Below are positions 17,462 to 25,789 of a DNA stretch of 45,627 nt, piece by piece. Source of the DNA: Pyrinomonadaceae bacterium (GTDB lineage: Bacteria > Acidobacteriota > Blastocatellia > Pyrinomonadales > Pyrinomonadaceae); assembly GCA_022843305.1 (NCBI GenBank), contig JALHNX010000020.1:1-45627 (forward strand). The letters are read 5' to 3'. Below the pieces are notes generated by a model. It was not told the DNA's origin, did no database searches, and saw only the letters and a program-made list of their open reading frames with translations. Numbering within the stretch: the first letter of the stretch is position 1; every line of letters starts with the position of its first letter. The position numbers were made by a program, and so were the translations under genes.

Positions 17462-17468
17462 AAAGGAG
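17462..17468 (+). promoter_or_regulatory. Ribosome-binding site for a TTG start
   Basis: AAAGGAG six bases before TTG 17475. The strong site supports the rare start codon. Confidence 0.75.
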
Positions 17469-17474
17469 TAAAAT

Positions 17475-18770
17475 TTGAGCTACACAGCCATCAAGGTCGA
17501 GTCAATAGCAAAACGCTATAACATCGGACGTTACCAAGCACCTTATAAAACGATTGTCGAATCCGTTACCAAAGCGTTTACTTCGAATCCCTTCAGAATC
17601 TTTAAGAAACGCCGTGATAAGGACGATTTTTTCTGGGCGTTAAAGGATATCTCGTTCGAGGTCAAACCGGGCGAAGTCGTCGGCGTGATCGGACATAACG
17701 GCGCGGGCAAAAGCACTCTGCTGAAAATTCTTTCGCGGATTACCGAACCGACCGCCGGCAGTGCCGACATTTACGGGCGCGTCGGCAGTCTTTTGGAAGT
17801 CGGAACGGGATTTCACTATGAATTGACGGGACGTGAAAATCTTTACCTGAGCGGCGCTATTCTCGGAATGAAAAAGAACGACATTGACCGAAGATTTGAT
17901 GAGATCGTCGCTTTTGCCGAAGTCGAAAAGTTTATTGATACGCCCGTCAAACATTATTCGAGCGGAATGCATCTGCGGCTCGCATTTGCGGTTGCCGCGC
18001 ACCTCGAACCCGAAATTTTGCTGGTTGACGAAGTTCTCGCGGTCGGCGATCTGGCATTTCAGAAAAAATGTCTGAACAAAATGGAAGACGTGGCGACGCA
18101 GGGACGAACGATTCTATTTGTCAGCCACAATATGGGCGCGATCAAAGAGCTTTGCCAGTCGGCGCTGGTTTTGAAAAATGGCAAGGTTGACTATCAAGGC
18201 TCGGTCGTTTCCGGCATTCAGCACTACACGCGCAATGTTTTGAATACTCAGACGGAAAGCGTCAACGGTCATAAAACCGCCGGTTTTACGCATACCTTTA
18301 TTAACGATAACAACACAGAACATGGTCAGGTCAATAACAACGAGCCTTTTGAAATTACGTCGGATTTAAATCTGTCAGACAATCTCAATCGGATCGTGAT
18401 GCACTGTCTGATCGAAGATGCGGAATGCAATCAGGTCGTTCATAACTACATTCGAACGAAAGAAATCGGCTGGGCTGACTTAAAGAAAGGAACTTACCGG
18501 ATAAAAGCGCAAATGCCGCCGCTTTGGTTAAAACCCGGCGTTTATACGCTTTATCTCAAATTGCTCGCGGAAACCGAAGATGCCGGACAGGTTAAATATC
18601 TGTCGGAAAGAGTTTTGCTCGACATTGCCGACAAAACCGAAATGTTCGCCGGAAAAGTTTATGCGACAATTTTGCCGCCGGTAAAATGGGCGGTGTCGCC
18701 GGTTCTAAAATCAAACGATTTTGAAACGCTCGATAAAATCAAAACCGTTAAAGCGTTGGAATTATTATAG
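17475..18770 (+). CDS. Wzt/TagH-type polysaccharide ABC transporter ATP-binding protein
   Basis: 431 residues starting with TTG behind AAAGGAG. The N-terminal ABC domain has Walker A G-H-N-G-A-G-K-S-T at 73-81, signature Y-S-S-G-M at 161-165 and Walker B I-L-L-V-D-E at 181-186. The segment T-G-F-H-Y-E-L-T-G-R-E-N is typical of the Wzt/TagH branch. The C-terminal domain from about residue 260 is a Wzt-C-like beta-sandwich that in the family recognises the non-reducing end of the finished glycan. It couples ATP hydrolysis to export by a membrane partner (Wzm), but no Wzm permease gene is present in the window. It heads the 23.6-kb plus-strand run. Confidence 0.92.
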   Translation: MSYTAIKVESIAKRYNIGRYQAPYKTIVESVTKAFTSNPFRIFKKRRDKDDFFWALKDISFEVKPGEVVGVIGHNGAGKSTLLKILSRITEPTAGSADIYGRVGSLLEVGTGFHYELTGRENLYLSGAILGMKKNDIDRRFDEIVAFAEVEKFIDTPVKHYSSGMHLRLAFAVAAHLEPEILLVDEVLAVGDLAFQKKCLNKMEDVATQGRTILFVSHNMGAIKELCQSALVLKNGKVDYQGSVVSGIQHYTRNVLNTQTESVNGHKTAGFTHTFINDNNTEHGQVNNNEPFEITSDLNLSDNLNRIVMHCLIEDAECNQVVHNYIRTKEIGWADLKKGTYRIKAQMPPLWLKPGVYTLYLKLLAETEDAGQVKYLSERVLLDIADKTEMFAGKVYATILPPVKWAVSPVLKSNDFETLDKIKTVKALELL

Positions 18771-18872
18771 GTTTTGCTTAAAATTGCCGCGTTTCAAAAA
18801 TCGCAAATTACGAAAATATTCTCCGCAAAACTATTGCTGAAAACTCTCGATTTTCAAAGAAGGTTTAAATTT

Positions 18873-19265
18873 ATGGAATCATTACCAAACAAAACAAACG
18901 GCGAAGCCGAATTGGATACGACTGAAAAGTTAATTGTTCAATCGCTGGCTAAATTGGACGGCTTGGCGTTGGGCATCTCATTAGGAACGCTTTTCGGTCT
19001 GGCGATTTTTTTCGCCACAAACATTTTAATCATTAAGGGCGGCGATGTGGTCGGTCCGCGACTCGTGCTGCTCAACAATTATTTTATCGGCTATGAAATA
19101 ACATTTACCGGCAGCCTCATCGGACTGGCTTACGGTTTTGCTTCGGGCTTTATTTTAGGCTGGCTGATTGCCTTTTTGCGAAACTTCGTCGTCGCGGTTT
19201 ACCTGCACATTGTACGGCTTAAAAGCAGTATGTCCGCCGTAAACGATTATATAGACAATCCCTAA
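18873..19265 (+). CDS. Small membrane protein, paralogue of the one at 20785
   Basis: 130 residues from an ATG preceded by AAGAAGG nine bases upstream; an in-frame TTG at 18774 would add 33 residues of unlike sequence. Not recognised as a named family. It has two hydrophobic segments at about residues 31-55 and 78-110, with a conserved connector K-G-G-D-V-V-G, then L-L-N-N-Y-F-I-G-Y-E, then T-F-T-G-S-L-I-G. The same pattern occurs in the protein encoded at 20785-21153. The soluble N-terminus is acidic and differs between the two. Small-residue-rich helices suggest helix packing or oligomers. It lies 22 bases before the flavoprotein gene, so a shared role with it is inferred. Confidence 0.75.
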   Translation: MESLPNKTNGEAELDTTEKLIVQSLAKLDGLALGISLGTLFGLAIFFATNILIIKGGDVVGPRLVLLNNYFIGYEITFTGSLIGLAYGFASGFILGWLIAFLRNFVVAVYLHIVRLKSSMSAVNDYIDNP

Positions 19266-19287
19266 ACTCTAAGTTTTAAAACCCCCT

Positions 19288-20781
19288 ATGAAAGAAAAAA
19301 ATCAAAAGAAAGTTGTTATTATCGGTGCCGGTCCTGCCGGTTTGACCGCCGCTTACGAGCTTTGTAAAGAAGGTGTCGAGTCGGTTGTTCTCGAAAAAGA
19401 TACGGTCGTCGGCGGCATCTCGCGGACGGTCAATTACAAAGGCTATCTGTTCGACATCGGCGGACACCGCTTTTTTACAAAGGTCAAAGCGGTTGACGAT
19501 ATGTGGCGCGAAGTGATGGGCGAAAAGAAATTTTTGCGTCGTTCGCGGCTTTCGCGCATTTACTATAATAAAAAGTTTTTTTATTACCCGCTGAAAGCGA
19601 CTAACGCGCTTTTGGGTTTGGGAATTTTAAACAGCTTTATGATGCTCGGAAGTTACGTCAAAGCGCAGGTATTTCCGATCAAAAATGAAGTTTCGTTTGA
19701 AGATTGGATCAGCAATCGCTTCGGCAAACGGCTTTATAATACATTTTTCAAAACCTATACGGAAAAGGTCTGGGGAATTCCCTGCAACGAGATTTCGGCG
19801 GACTGGGCAGCACAGCGCATCAAAGGCTTATCGCTGATCGAAACCATCAAAAACGCGCTTTTATCAGCCCAACCGAAAAACAAAAGCGACATTATCAAAA
19901 CCTTGATTGATGCCTTCGATTATCCCGAAAAAGGTCCCGGACAAATGTGGGAAATGGTCGCCGAAAGCATTCAAAAACGCGGCAGCGAATTGAAAATGAA
20001 ATCGAGCGTCGAAGGAATTGTCTGGGAAAAAGACAAAGTTACGGCACTTGAGATTAACGTTGACGGCAAAAAGGAAACCGTTCCGGGAACGGATTTTATC
20101 AGCAGTATGCCGATTCAGGAACTGGTGCGGAAGATGAAGCCCGAACCGCCCGCCGAAGTGATGGAAGCGGCGGACAAGCTCGGCTATCGTGATTTTCTGA
20201 CCGTTTCGCTGATCGTCAACAAAGCCGATCTGTTTCAGGATAACTGGATTTACATCCACGATTCGACGGTTCAGGTCGGCAGAATCCAGAATTTCAAAAA
20301 CTGGAGTCCGTCAATGGTTCCCGATCCGAACAAAACTTGTCTCGGATTGGAATATTTCTGCTTTGAAGGCGACGGTTTATGGACGACCTCGGACGAAGAA
20401 CTCGTCAAACTGGCGACCAAAGAACTGGGAATGCTCGGACTTGTTGATCCAAAGGATGTCGAAGACGGCGCGGTTGTCAGAATGCCGAAAGCCTATCCGA
20501 TCTATGATTCGGTCTATGTCGAAGCCGTCAATACGATTCGGGAGTTTTTAGCCGGAATCGGTAATATGTATCTGGTTGGCAGAAACGGAATGCACAAATA
20601 TAATAATCAGGATCACTCGATGCTGACCGCGATGTTGTCGGTCAAAAATATTTTGGGTGCGAATTATGACGTTTGGGAAGTAAATGTGGATAATGAATAT
20701 CACGAAGAGATTAAAGAAACCGACTCCGACCTGTCTTTAGTCGCTTCGACGCAACCGATGGTTCCGAAGAGGATTTCTTAA
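19288..20781 (+). CDS. UDP-galactopyranose-mutase-like FAD oxidoreductase
   Basis: 497 residues. The N-terminus has the FAD-binding dinucleotide fold I-I-G-A-G-P-A-G-L at residues 11-19, then an acidic residue ending the second strand (L-E-K), followed by G-G-I-S-R-T and the family motif D-I-G-G-H-R-F-F at about 56-63. The architecture is that of the UDP-galactopyranose mutase/protoporphyrinogen-oxidase-like amine oxidase superfamily. True UGM is about 370-390 residues, so this is a longer relative often annotated only as FAD/NAD(P)-dependent oxidoreductase. Its neighbours make a sugar-nucleotide substrate likely, but the reaction is unknown. It lies between two paralogous small membrane protein genes with gaps of 22 and 3 bases, implying one transcript and possibly one complex. 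Confidence 0.83.
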   Translation: MKEKNQKKVVIIGAGPAGLTAAYELCKEGVESVVLEKDTVVGGISRTVNYKGYLFDIGGHRFFTKVKAVDDMWREVMGEKKFLRRSRLSRIYYNKKFFYYPLKATNALLGLGILNSFMMLGSYVKAQVFPIKNEVSFEDWISNRFGKRLYNTFFKTYTEKVWGIPCNEISADWAAQRIKGLSLIETIKNALLSAQPKNKSDIIKTLIDAFDYPEKGPGQMWEMVAESIQKRGSELKMKSSVEGIVWEKDKVTALEINVDGKKETVPGTDFISSMPIQELVRKMKPEPPAEVMEAADKLGYRDFLTVSLIVNKADLFQDNWIYIHDSTVQVGRIQNFKNWSPSMVPDPNKTCLGLEYFCFEGDGLWTTSDEELVKLATKELGMLGLVDPKDVEDGAVVRMPKAYPIYDSVYVEAVNTIREFLAGIGNMYLVGRNGMHKYNNQDHSMLTAMLSVKNILGANYDVWEVNVDNEYHEEIKETDSDLSLVASTQPMVPKRIS

Positions 20782-20784
20782 ACA

Positions 20785-21153
20785 ATGACATTAGAACACG
20801 AAACAGAATCGCCTTCTTTCCAGCAGCAGATTGAAATGACGAAACAGCGACCGCCCGAAGTTGAAGAACAGATTCTTAAAAAAGCCGTTTTGCGGCTGAA
20901 CGGTCATATTCTGGGCTTTGTTCTCGGCTTTATCGGCGCGCTGATTATTTTTGTCGCCACGATTTGGCTTGTTATCAAGGGCGGCGAAAATGTCGGCGCG
21001 CATCTCGGTTTGTTGGGTAATTTTTTTATCGGCTATGACGTAACTTATACCGGCAGTTTCATCGGCGCGGCTTACGGCTTCGTCACCGGCTATCTGAGCG
21101 GGCTTGTGATCGGCTGGATTTACAACGCGGTCGTTTTCTTCAGAACCCGGTAA
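20785..21153 (+). CDS. Small membrane protein, paralogue of the one at 18873
   Basis: 122 residues starting three bases after the flavoprotein stop. Two hydrophobic segments (about 40-64 and 88-118) are joined by K-G-G-E-N-V-G, then L-L-G-N-F-F-I-G-Y-D, then T-Y-T-G-S-F-I-G-A-A-Y-G-F. This aligns without gaps to the protein at 18873-19265 through both helices. The N-terminal 30 residues are rich in Glu and Gln and differ from the paralogue. Family not recognised, function unknown. A holin-like size and topology might be suggested, but nothing here supports a lysis role. Confidence 0.75.
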   Translation: MTLEHETESPSFQQQIEMTKQRPPEVEEQILKKAVLRLNGHILGFVLGFIGALIIFVATIWLVIKGGENVGAHLGLLGNFFIGYDVTYTGSFIGAAYGFVTGYLSGLVIGWIYNAVVFFRTR

Positions 21154-21248
21154 ACGTCCTGCCCTCCCGATAGATTACTCGATTTTTTTTCACACACTGT
21201 TAAATTCTAAAAATCACCTTTTATCTTTGAAAAATCAAGGAAACAGCT

Positions 21249-22931
21249 ATGTCTGTAAAAAACCAGGAAAACTCCGAACCCGTCATACTTCAGCAAAAAG
21301 TATTTACTAAATCCGATTACCTGACATTTTCACTTTTAACAGTCGTCAGTTATGCCGCCATTATTTATTTTATGGGGTTGTGGTTTTCCACCGGCGACTG
21401 GTCGGTTTATCCTTTAACATTCCTGCTTTTAACGCTTATTTTCTTTGCCAAATTATCAATCAGCCAGCTTCGTTGGTGGGTTTTGCCGTTTATGACAAAA
21501 CCGTTAGGCATAGCACCGCGACCGAATTTGCGCGTCGGCGCGGCGACCACGTTTGTTCCCGGTGCGGAACCGATCGAAATGCTCGAGCAAACGGTTCAGG
21601 CGATGATCGCAATGGATTACCCGCACGACACATGGGTTCTGGACGAAGGCGACGACGCGGAAGTTAAGGCTTTATGCGCGAGACTCGGCGCAAAGCATTT
21701 CAGCCGAAAGAATTTACCCGAATATCAAACCGCGGACGGAACTTTTCAATCCGGTTCAAAACACGGCAATTATAATAGCTGGTTGTTTGAAATAGGTTTT
21801 GAAAAATATGAGATCATTGCGGCATTTGATCCCGATCATATCCCCGAATCGAATTTTCTGACGGAAGTTCTCGGTTATTTCAACGATCCGAAAATCGGCT
21901 ATGTGCAGGCGGCGCAGGTTTATTATAATCAGCAGGCGAGTTTTATCGCGCGCGGCGCAGCTGAAGAAACCTATACTTATTATTCTTCAAACCAGATGTT
22001 TTTTCACGCGATGGGTCATCCGATCTTGACGGGCTGCCACAACACGCATCGCGTGACGGCTTTACGCGAAGTCGGCGGTTTTGCGGCGCACGACGCTGAT
22101 GATTTATTAATCACGCTTAATTATCGCGCGTCGGATTGGGGCGGAATTTATGTGCCGAAAATTCTTGCCAGAGGATTAACGCCCGTAGATTGGAAAGGTT
22201 ATTTGAAACAGCAGCTGCGCTGGGCGCGTTCCGTTTTGGACATCAAGTTTCGGATACATCCGAAAATGGTCGGGAAATTATCCTTCAAAGAAACTGTCCT
22301 GAGCTTTCTGCACGGATTTTATTATCTGCAGGGCGCGACTACTTTAATAATTCTCCTACTTATTGCTTTTATGCTGGCGACCGGCGCGGTTCCGAAAGCG
22401 GTTGATTATATTCTTTCGCTGAATTTTCTTTTATTAGTCACGGTCTTGATGGTCTGCGATCTTTTCCGCCAGCGGTTTTATCTTGACCGAAAAAACGAAT
22501 GGGGTCTGCATTGGCGCGCCGGATTATTGCAGTTGGCAAAATATCCGTATCTGATATTGGCGTTGTGTCAGGTTATCTTAAACCGCCGTTTTCAATACGT
22601 TTTAACCAGTAAAGTTAAGGAACAAACCGCGACTTACAAACCGTTTATCGCGCATCTGGCGGTCGCGGCAATAATTTGCGCGGCGTGGATTTTCGGCATT
22701 TTGTCGGGCAGCGAACCGCATCTGCTGATTAAATTAGCCGCCGGAGTCGCACTCGTCGGCACACTTTTGTTAGTCGGCACGGGATATAAAAGATTCCCCG
22801 ATCCGTTCGACCCGACCTTAATTACTTCGGCTGATCCCGCGCCGAAAAAACTTGCGGCTGGTCAGGGCGGGAAATTTGCACTCATTCATCTGTTATATGC
22901 CGGCGAAATTCAGGCGCAACTTTTGTATTAA
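21249..22931 (+). CDS. Processive GT2 glycosyltransferase (cellulose-synthase-like)
   Basis: 560 residues. Two N-terminal membrane helices (about 30-75) precede a GT-A domain with D-E-G-D-D near residue 138, the metal-binding D-P-D in F-D-P-D-H, the catalytic-base region D-A-D-D-L-L, and Q-Q-L-R-W (the QxxRW motif of processive synthases) near residue 322. Four or five further helices lie at about 350-515. This resembles BcsA, hyaluronan synthase and other enzymes that make and extrude beta-linked chains. It has no PilZ domain. An AAGGAAAC site precedes the ATG. It could make the main chain of a second polymer or a side chain; the sugar is unknown. Confidence 0.9.
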   Translation: MSVKNQENSEPVILQQKVFTKSDYLTFSLLTVVSYAAIIYFMGLWFSTGDWSVYPLTFLLLTLIFFAKLSISQLRWWVLPFMTKPLGIAPRPNLRVGAATTFVPGAEPIEMLEQTVQAMIAMDYPHDTWVLDEGDDAEVKALCARLGAKHFSRKNLPEYQTADGTFQSGSKHGNYNSWLFEIGFEKYEIIAAFDPDHIPESNFLTEVLGYFNDPKIGYVQAAQVYYNQQASFIARGAAEETYTYYSSNQMFFHAMGHPILTGCHNTHRVTALREVGGFAAHDADDLLITLNYRASDWGGIYVPKILARGLTPVDWKGYLKQQLRWARSVLDIKFRIHPKMVGKLSFKETVLSFLHGFYYLQGATTLIILLLIAFMLATGAVPKAVDYILSLNFLLLVTVLMVCDLFRQRFYLDRKNEWGLHWRAGLLQLAKYPYLILALCQVILNRRFQYVLTSKVKEQTATYKPFIAHLAVAAIICAAWIFGILSGSEPHLLIKLAAGVALVGTLLLVGTGYKRFPDPFDPTLITSADPAPKKLAAGQGGKFALIHLLYAGEIQAQLLY

Positions 22932-22959
22932 AGTTTACCGCTATCTGTGAATTTAGATT

Positions 22960-24186
22960 ATGAAAATCGGAATTGACGCGACTTGCTGGGGAAACAAAAG
23001 AGGTTTCGGACGCTTTACGCGCGAACTTCTCGAAGCTCTTTTAGAGATTGATAAAACCAACGAGTATCTGTTTTTTATTGACGGCGACACCGCCGACACG
23101 GAAACGATTCCGCCGCAGGTTAAAAAAATCTCTGCGAACACCGCTGTTTCGCAGCTTCAGGCGGCTTCGGCAGACAGCAGCCGTTCGTTAAAAGATCTGT
23201 GGGCGATGAGCCGCGCGGTTTTGCGACATAAAGTTGACGTTTTCTTTTTTCCGGCGGTTTATTCGTATTTTCCGGTTTTCAACCGCACAAAAATAATTTT
23301 GACCGTTCACGACGTAATCGCCGACCATCATCCCGAACTTATTTTTCCGAACGCGAAAGCGAAGTTTTTCTGGAAATTAAAGCAAAACGTCGCCATCCGG
23401 CAAGCCGATCTGATTGCGACCGTTTCCGAATATTCCAAAAAGCAGATCGTCGAATATTTCAAACTTCCCGAATCGCGTCTGCGAATTATTTCCGAAGGTG
23501 CGCGTCCGGTCTTTAAAGTTCTCGAACAAAACGAAGAAACGATCGAAACGCTTGTGCGTCACGGACTAAAATCCGGCGAGAAATTTTTGCTTTACGTCGG
23601 CGGCATCAGTCCGCATAAAAACTTAGCCGTTTTGATAAATGCTTTCGAGAAAATTTCGGCAAATCAAACGGACGTTAAGCTCGTGCTGGTCGGGGATTAC
23701 AAAGACGACCCATTTTTCTCGGCTTATCCGTCGCTCAAAAAACAGGTCGCCGAATTGAAACTCGAAGACAAAGTTATTTTTACGGGATTTATTCCCGACG
23801 AAGATTTGGCGCAGCTTTACAACCGGGCGCAGCTTCTGGTTTTTCCGTCGCTCGAAGAAGGTTTCGGGCTTCCGGCAATCGAAGCGATGTCGTGCGGAAC
23901 GCCGGTTGCGGCGAGCAATTGCAGTTCCCTGCCCGAAGTTCTGGGCGAAGCCGGACGCTTTTTCGACCCGCGCAGCGTTTCAAATATGGCGGAAGTGATC
24001 GGACGGATTTTGCGCGACGAAAACGAGCGAAAAACGATGAGGGAACAAGGTTTAACGCGCACCGAGCAGTTTATGTGGAAAAAAGCGGCGGAAGATACGC
24101 TCTTAATTTTCAAAGAATTGGTGAACGAAAAATCAAAAGTTAAAACCGTTTCGCCCGAAGTTGTTGCCGAATCACGAAATCTTTAA
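22960..24186 (+). CDS. GT4 glycosyltransferase
   Basis: 408 residues, GT-B fold, glycosyltransferase group 1. The N-terminal domain opens I-G-I-D-A-T-C-W and has the glycine-rich acceptor loop G-F-G-R-F-T-R. The C-terminal donor domain begins near residue 205 (L-L-Y-V-G-G-I-S-P-H-K-N-L) and carries the EX7E retaining motif in E-E-G-F-G-L-P-A-I-E near residue 300. It resembles mannosyl- or rhamnosyl-transferases of O-antigen clusters, but the sugar is not readable. No transmembrane segment; probably peripheral on the inner membrane. It starts 28 bases after the processive GT2 gene. Confidence 0.92.
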   Translation: MKIGIDATCWGNKRGFGRFTRELLEALLEIDKTNEYLFFIDGDTADTETIPPQVKKISANTAVSQLQAASADSSRSLKDLWAMSRAVLRHKVDVFFFPAVYSYFPVFNRTKIILTVHDVIADHHPELIFPNAKAKFFWKLKQNVAIRQADLIATVSEYSKKQIVEYFKLPESRLRIISEGARPVFKVLEQNEETIETLVRHGLKSGEKFLLYVGGISPHKNLAVLINAFEKISANQTDVKLVLVGDYKDDPFFSAYPSLKKQVAELKLEDKVIFTGFIPDEDLAQLYNRAQLLVFPSLEEGFGLPAIEAMSCGTPVAASNCSSLPEVLGEAGRFFDPRSVSNMAEVIGRILRDENERKTMREQGLTRTEQFMWKKAAEDTLLIFKELVNEKSKVKTVSPEVVAESRNL

Positions 24187-24222
24187 TTTGTTCATTCGTC
24201 AACAATAAAGAAAAACGCTATT

Positions 24223-24373
24223 GCCGGGAGCGCAGGCATCCCTGCCTGCAACGTCGCTTGAAAAGCGGCGTAATAGCCTTCGCTGACATTCGAGTTGATT
24301 TTTAATGAAACGCTATTTAGATTGCTTCGCTTTGCTGCGCAATCTTGCAGGCAAGGCTGCCTGCGCTCCCGGC
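24223..24373. repeat. REPIN/MITE-like element, copy 1
   Basis: 151 bp with perfect 16-base terminal inverted repeats (24223-24238 and 24358-24373). Each end contains a short hairpin GCAGGCA/TGCCTGC with a 4-base loop (24232-24249 and 24347-24364). The core shares CGTCGCTTGAAAAGC with copy 2 at 37321. It lies between two GT4 genes in a 250-bp gap. Confidence 0.8.
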
Positions 24374-24436
24374 GACGACGTTTTAAATTGATTGGCGGGT
24401 TCGCTTTTTTTAACTGCTGATTCGCATAACTGAGAT

Positions 24437-25711
24437 ATGAACAAACCGCTGAAATTTTGCATGGTTTCGACCTTTTACCCGCCGTATAATTTCGGCGGCG
24501 ACGGGATGCACATCTATCGTCTGTCGAACGAATTGGCAAAGCGCGGACACGCGGTTGATATTTTTTACTGCGAAGATTCTTTTTTGATGATGAACGGAAA
24601 ACCGCCGACGGGTGATTTTCCGAATCACGAAAACATCACGGTTCACGGTTTGAAAAGCGGCAAAGGATTTTTGTCGCCCTTGCTGACTCAGCAAACCGGC
24701 AGACCGTTTTTTAAGGGCGCGATCAAAAAGGCTTTGGAAGAAAACGATTACGACGTAATTCATTACAACAATATGTCTTTGATCGGAATCACGGCTTTGA
24801 GCTGGGGTTCGCCCGAAGCGGTCAAACTTTACACGGCGCACGAACATTGGCTGGTTTGTCCGATGCACGTTCTCTGGAAATTCAACCGCGAAGTTTGTGT
24901 CGAAAAGGAATGTCTTAAATGTCAAATTGCCGGAAAAAGACCGCCGCAATTATGGCGGCAAACCGGATTGATGGACAAAATGCTCAAACACGTTGACCGA
25001 TTTCTTTCGCCGAGCCGTTTTACTTTGAACAAACATCTGGAGATGGGTTTGGACATTCCGATCGAGCAGATGCCGTATTTTCTGCCCGCGCCGCAGGAAA
25101 CTGAAAATCTGCGGATGGACGAAAACGTTTCGCGTCCGTATTTTCTGTTTGTCGGGCGGCTCGAATATATCAAGGGCGTGCAGAACATCATTCCTATTTT
25201 CAAAAATCATCCTGAATTCGATTTACTGATCGCGGGCGGTGGCGAATATGAAGAAACGCTCAAAAAGCAGGCGGAAGGCATCGGGAACATAAAATTTCTC
25301 GGCAGATTAGACCAGAAACGGCTGCAAAGCCTTTATAAATCGGCGATTGCAGTGATCGTGCCGTCAATTTGCTACGAAACTTTCGGAATTATAATCATCG
25401 AAGCGTTTTCGCTCAAAACGCCTGTGATTACCAATAACCTCGGCGCGTTGCCAGAAGTCGTCGAGGACAGCGGCGGCGGTTTTATTTACAATAACGATGA
25501 CGAATTAGTTGCCGCAATGAATAAACTCGCCGCCGATTCCGTCCTTAGAAACGAGCTCGGCGAAAAAGGTTACGCGGCTTACGTTAAATATTGGGACGAA
25601 AACGCGCATCTGGAAAAATATCTCGGCTTGATTGATTCGATCAAAGCGGAAAAACGCCGCAAAACAGGTGCGGCAAGCAAATCTAAAAAACGATTGGCTG
25701 GGGTTTCTTAA
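24437..25711 (+). CDS. GT4 glycosyltransferase with cysteine-rich insert
   Basis: 424 residues, GT-B fold. The N-terminus has the acceptor-side loop F-G-G-D-G-M-H. The C-terminal donor domain has F-V-G-R-L-E-Y-I-K-G near residue 235 and the EX7E motif in Y-E-T-F-G-I-I-I-I-E. Around residues 142-163 four cysteines occur as C-x12-C-x4-C-x2-C after H-E-H-W, a possible metal-binding knuckle seen in a subset of GT4 enzymes. The C-terminal tail is basic (K-K and R-R runs), suiting membrane association. It follows the repeat element at 24223-24373. Donor sugar unknown. Confidence 0.9.
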   Translation: MNKPLKFCMVSTFYPPYNFGGDGMHIYRLSNELAKRGHAVDIFYCEDSFLMMNGKPPTGDFPNHENITVHGLKSGKGFLSPLLTQQTGRPFFKGAIKKALEENDYDVIHYNNMSLIGITALSWGSPEAVKLYTAHEHWLVCPMHVLWKFNREVCVEKECLKCQIAGKRPPQLWRQTGLMDKMLKHVDRFLSPSRFTLNKHLEMGLDIPIEQMPYFLPAPQETENLRMDENVSRPYFLFVGRLEYIKGVQNIIPIFKNHPEFDLLIAGGGEYEETLKKQAEGIGNIKFLGRLDQKRLQSLYKSAIAVIVPSICYETFGIIIIEAFSLKTPVITNNLGALPEVVEDSGGGFIYNNDDELVAAMNKLAADSVLRNELGEKGYAAYVKYWDENAHLEKYLGLIDSIKAEKRRKTGAASKSKKRLAGVS

Positions 25712-25789
25712 AAGCCGAATTTGGAATTACGAGAAAGTTAATTGTTTAATCTTAGTTCAAAGCGTAAATCAAAATTTTGTTTGCAAACT

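Larger units (their letters stand above)
16548..17474. other. 927-bp non-coding region between divergent regulator and export genes
   Basis: AT-rich with no supported gene on either strand. It contains an imperfect hairpin (16801-16851), a perfect 23-base palindrome (17302-17324) and a terminator-like hairpin with T6 (17362-17407). No -24/-12 element with correct spacing was found by eye. Such length suggests a regulated leader or an untranslated RNA. Confidence 0.6.

Noticed and set aside
18774..18872. Extended N-terminus of the first small membrane protein from TTG
   Set aside because: AAGAAGG precedes the ATG at 18873, and the paralogue has no such extension.
24192..24949. Minus-strand frames over the repeat element and the start of the GT4 gene
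   Set aside because: One is translated repeat sequence, the other lies opposite a clear glycosyltransferase.
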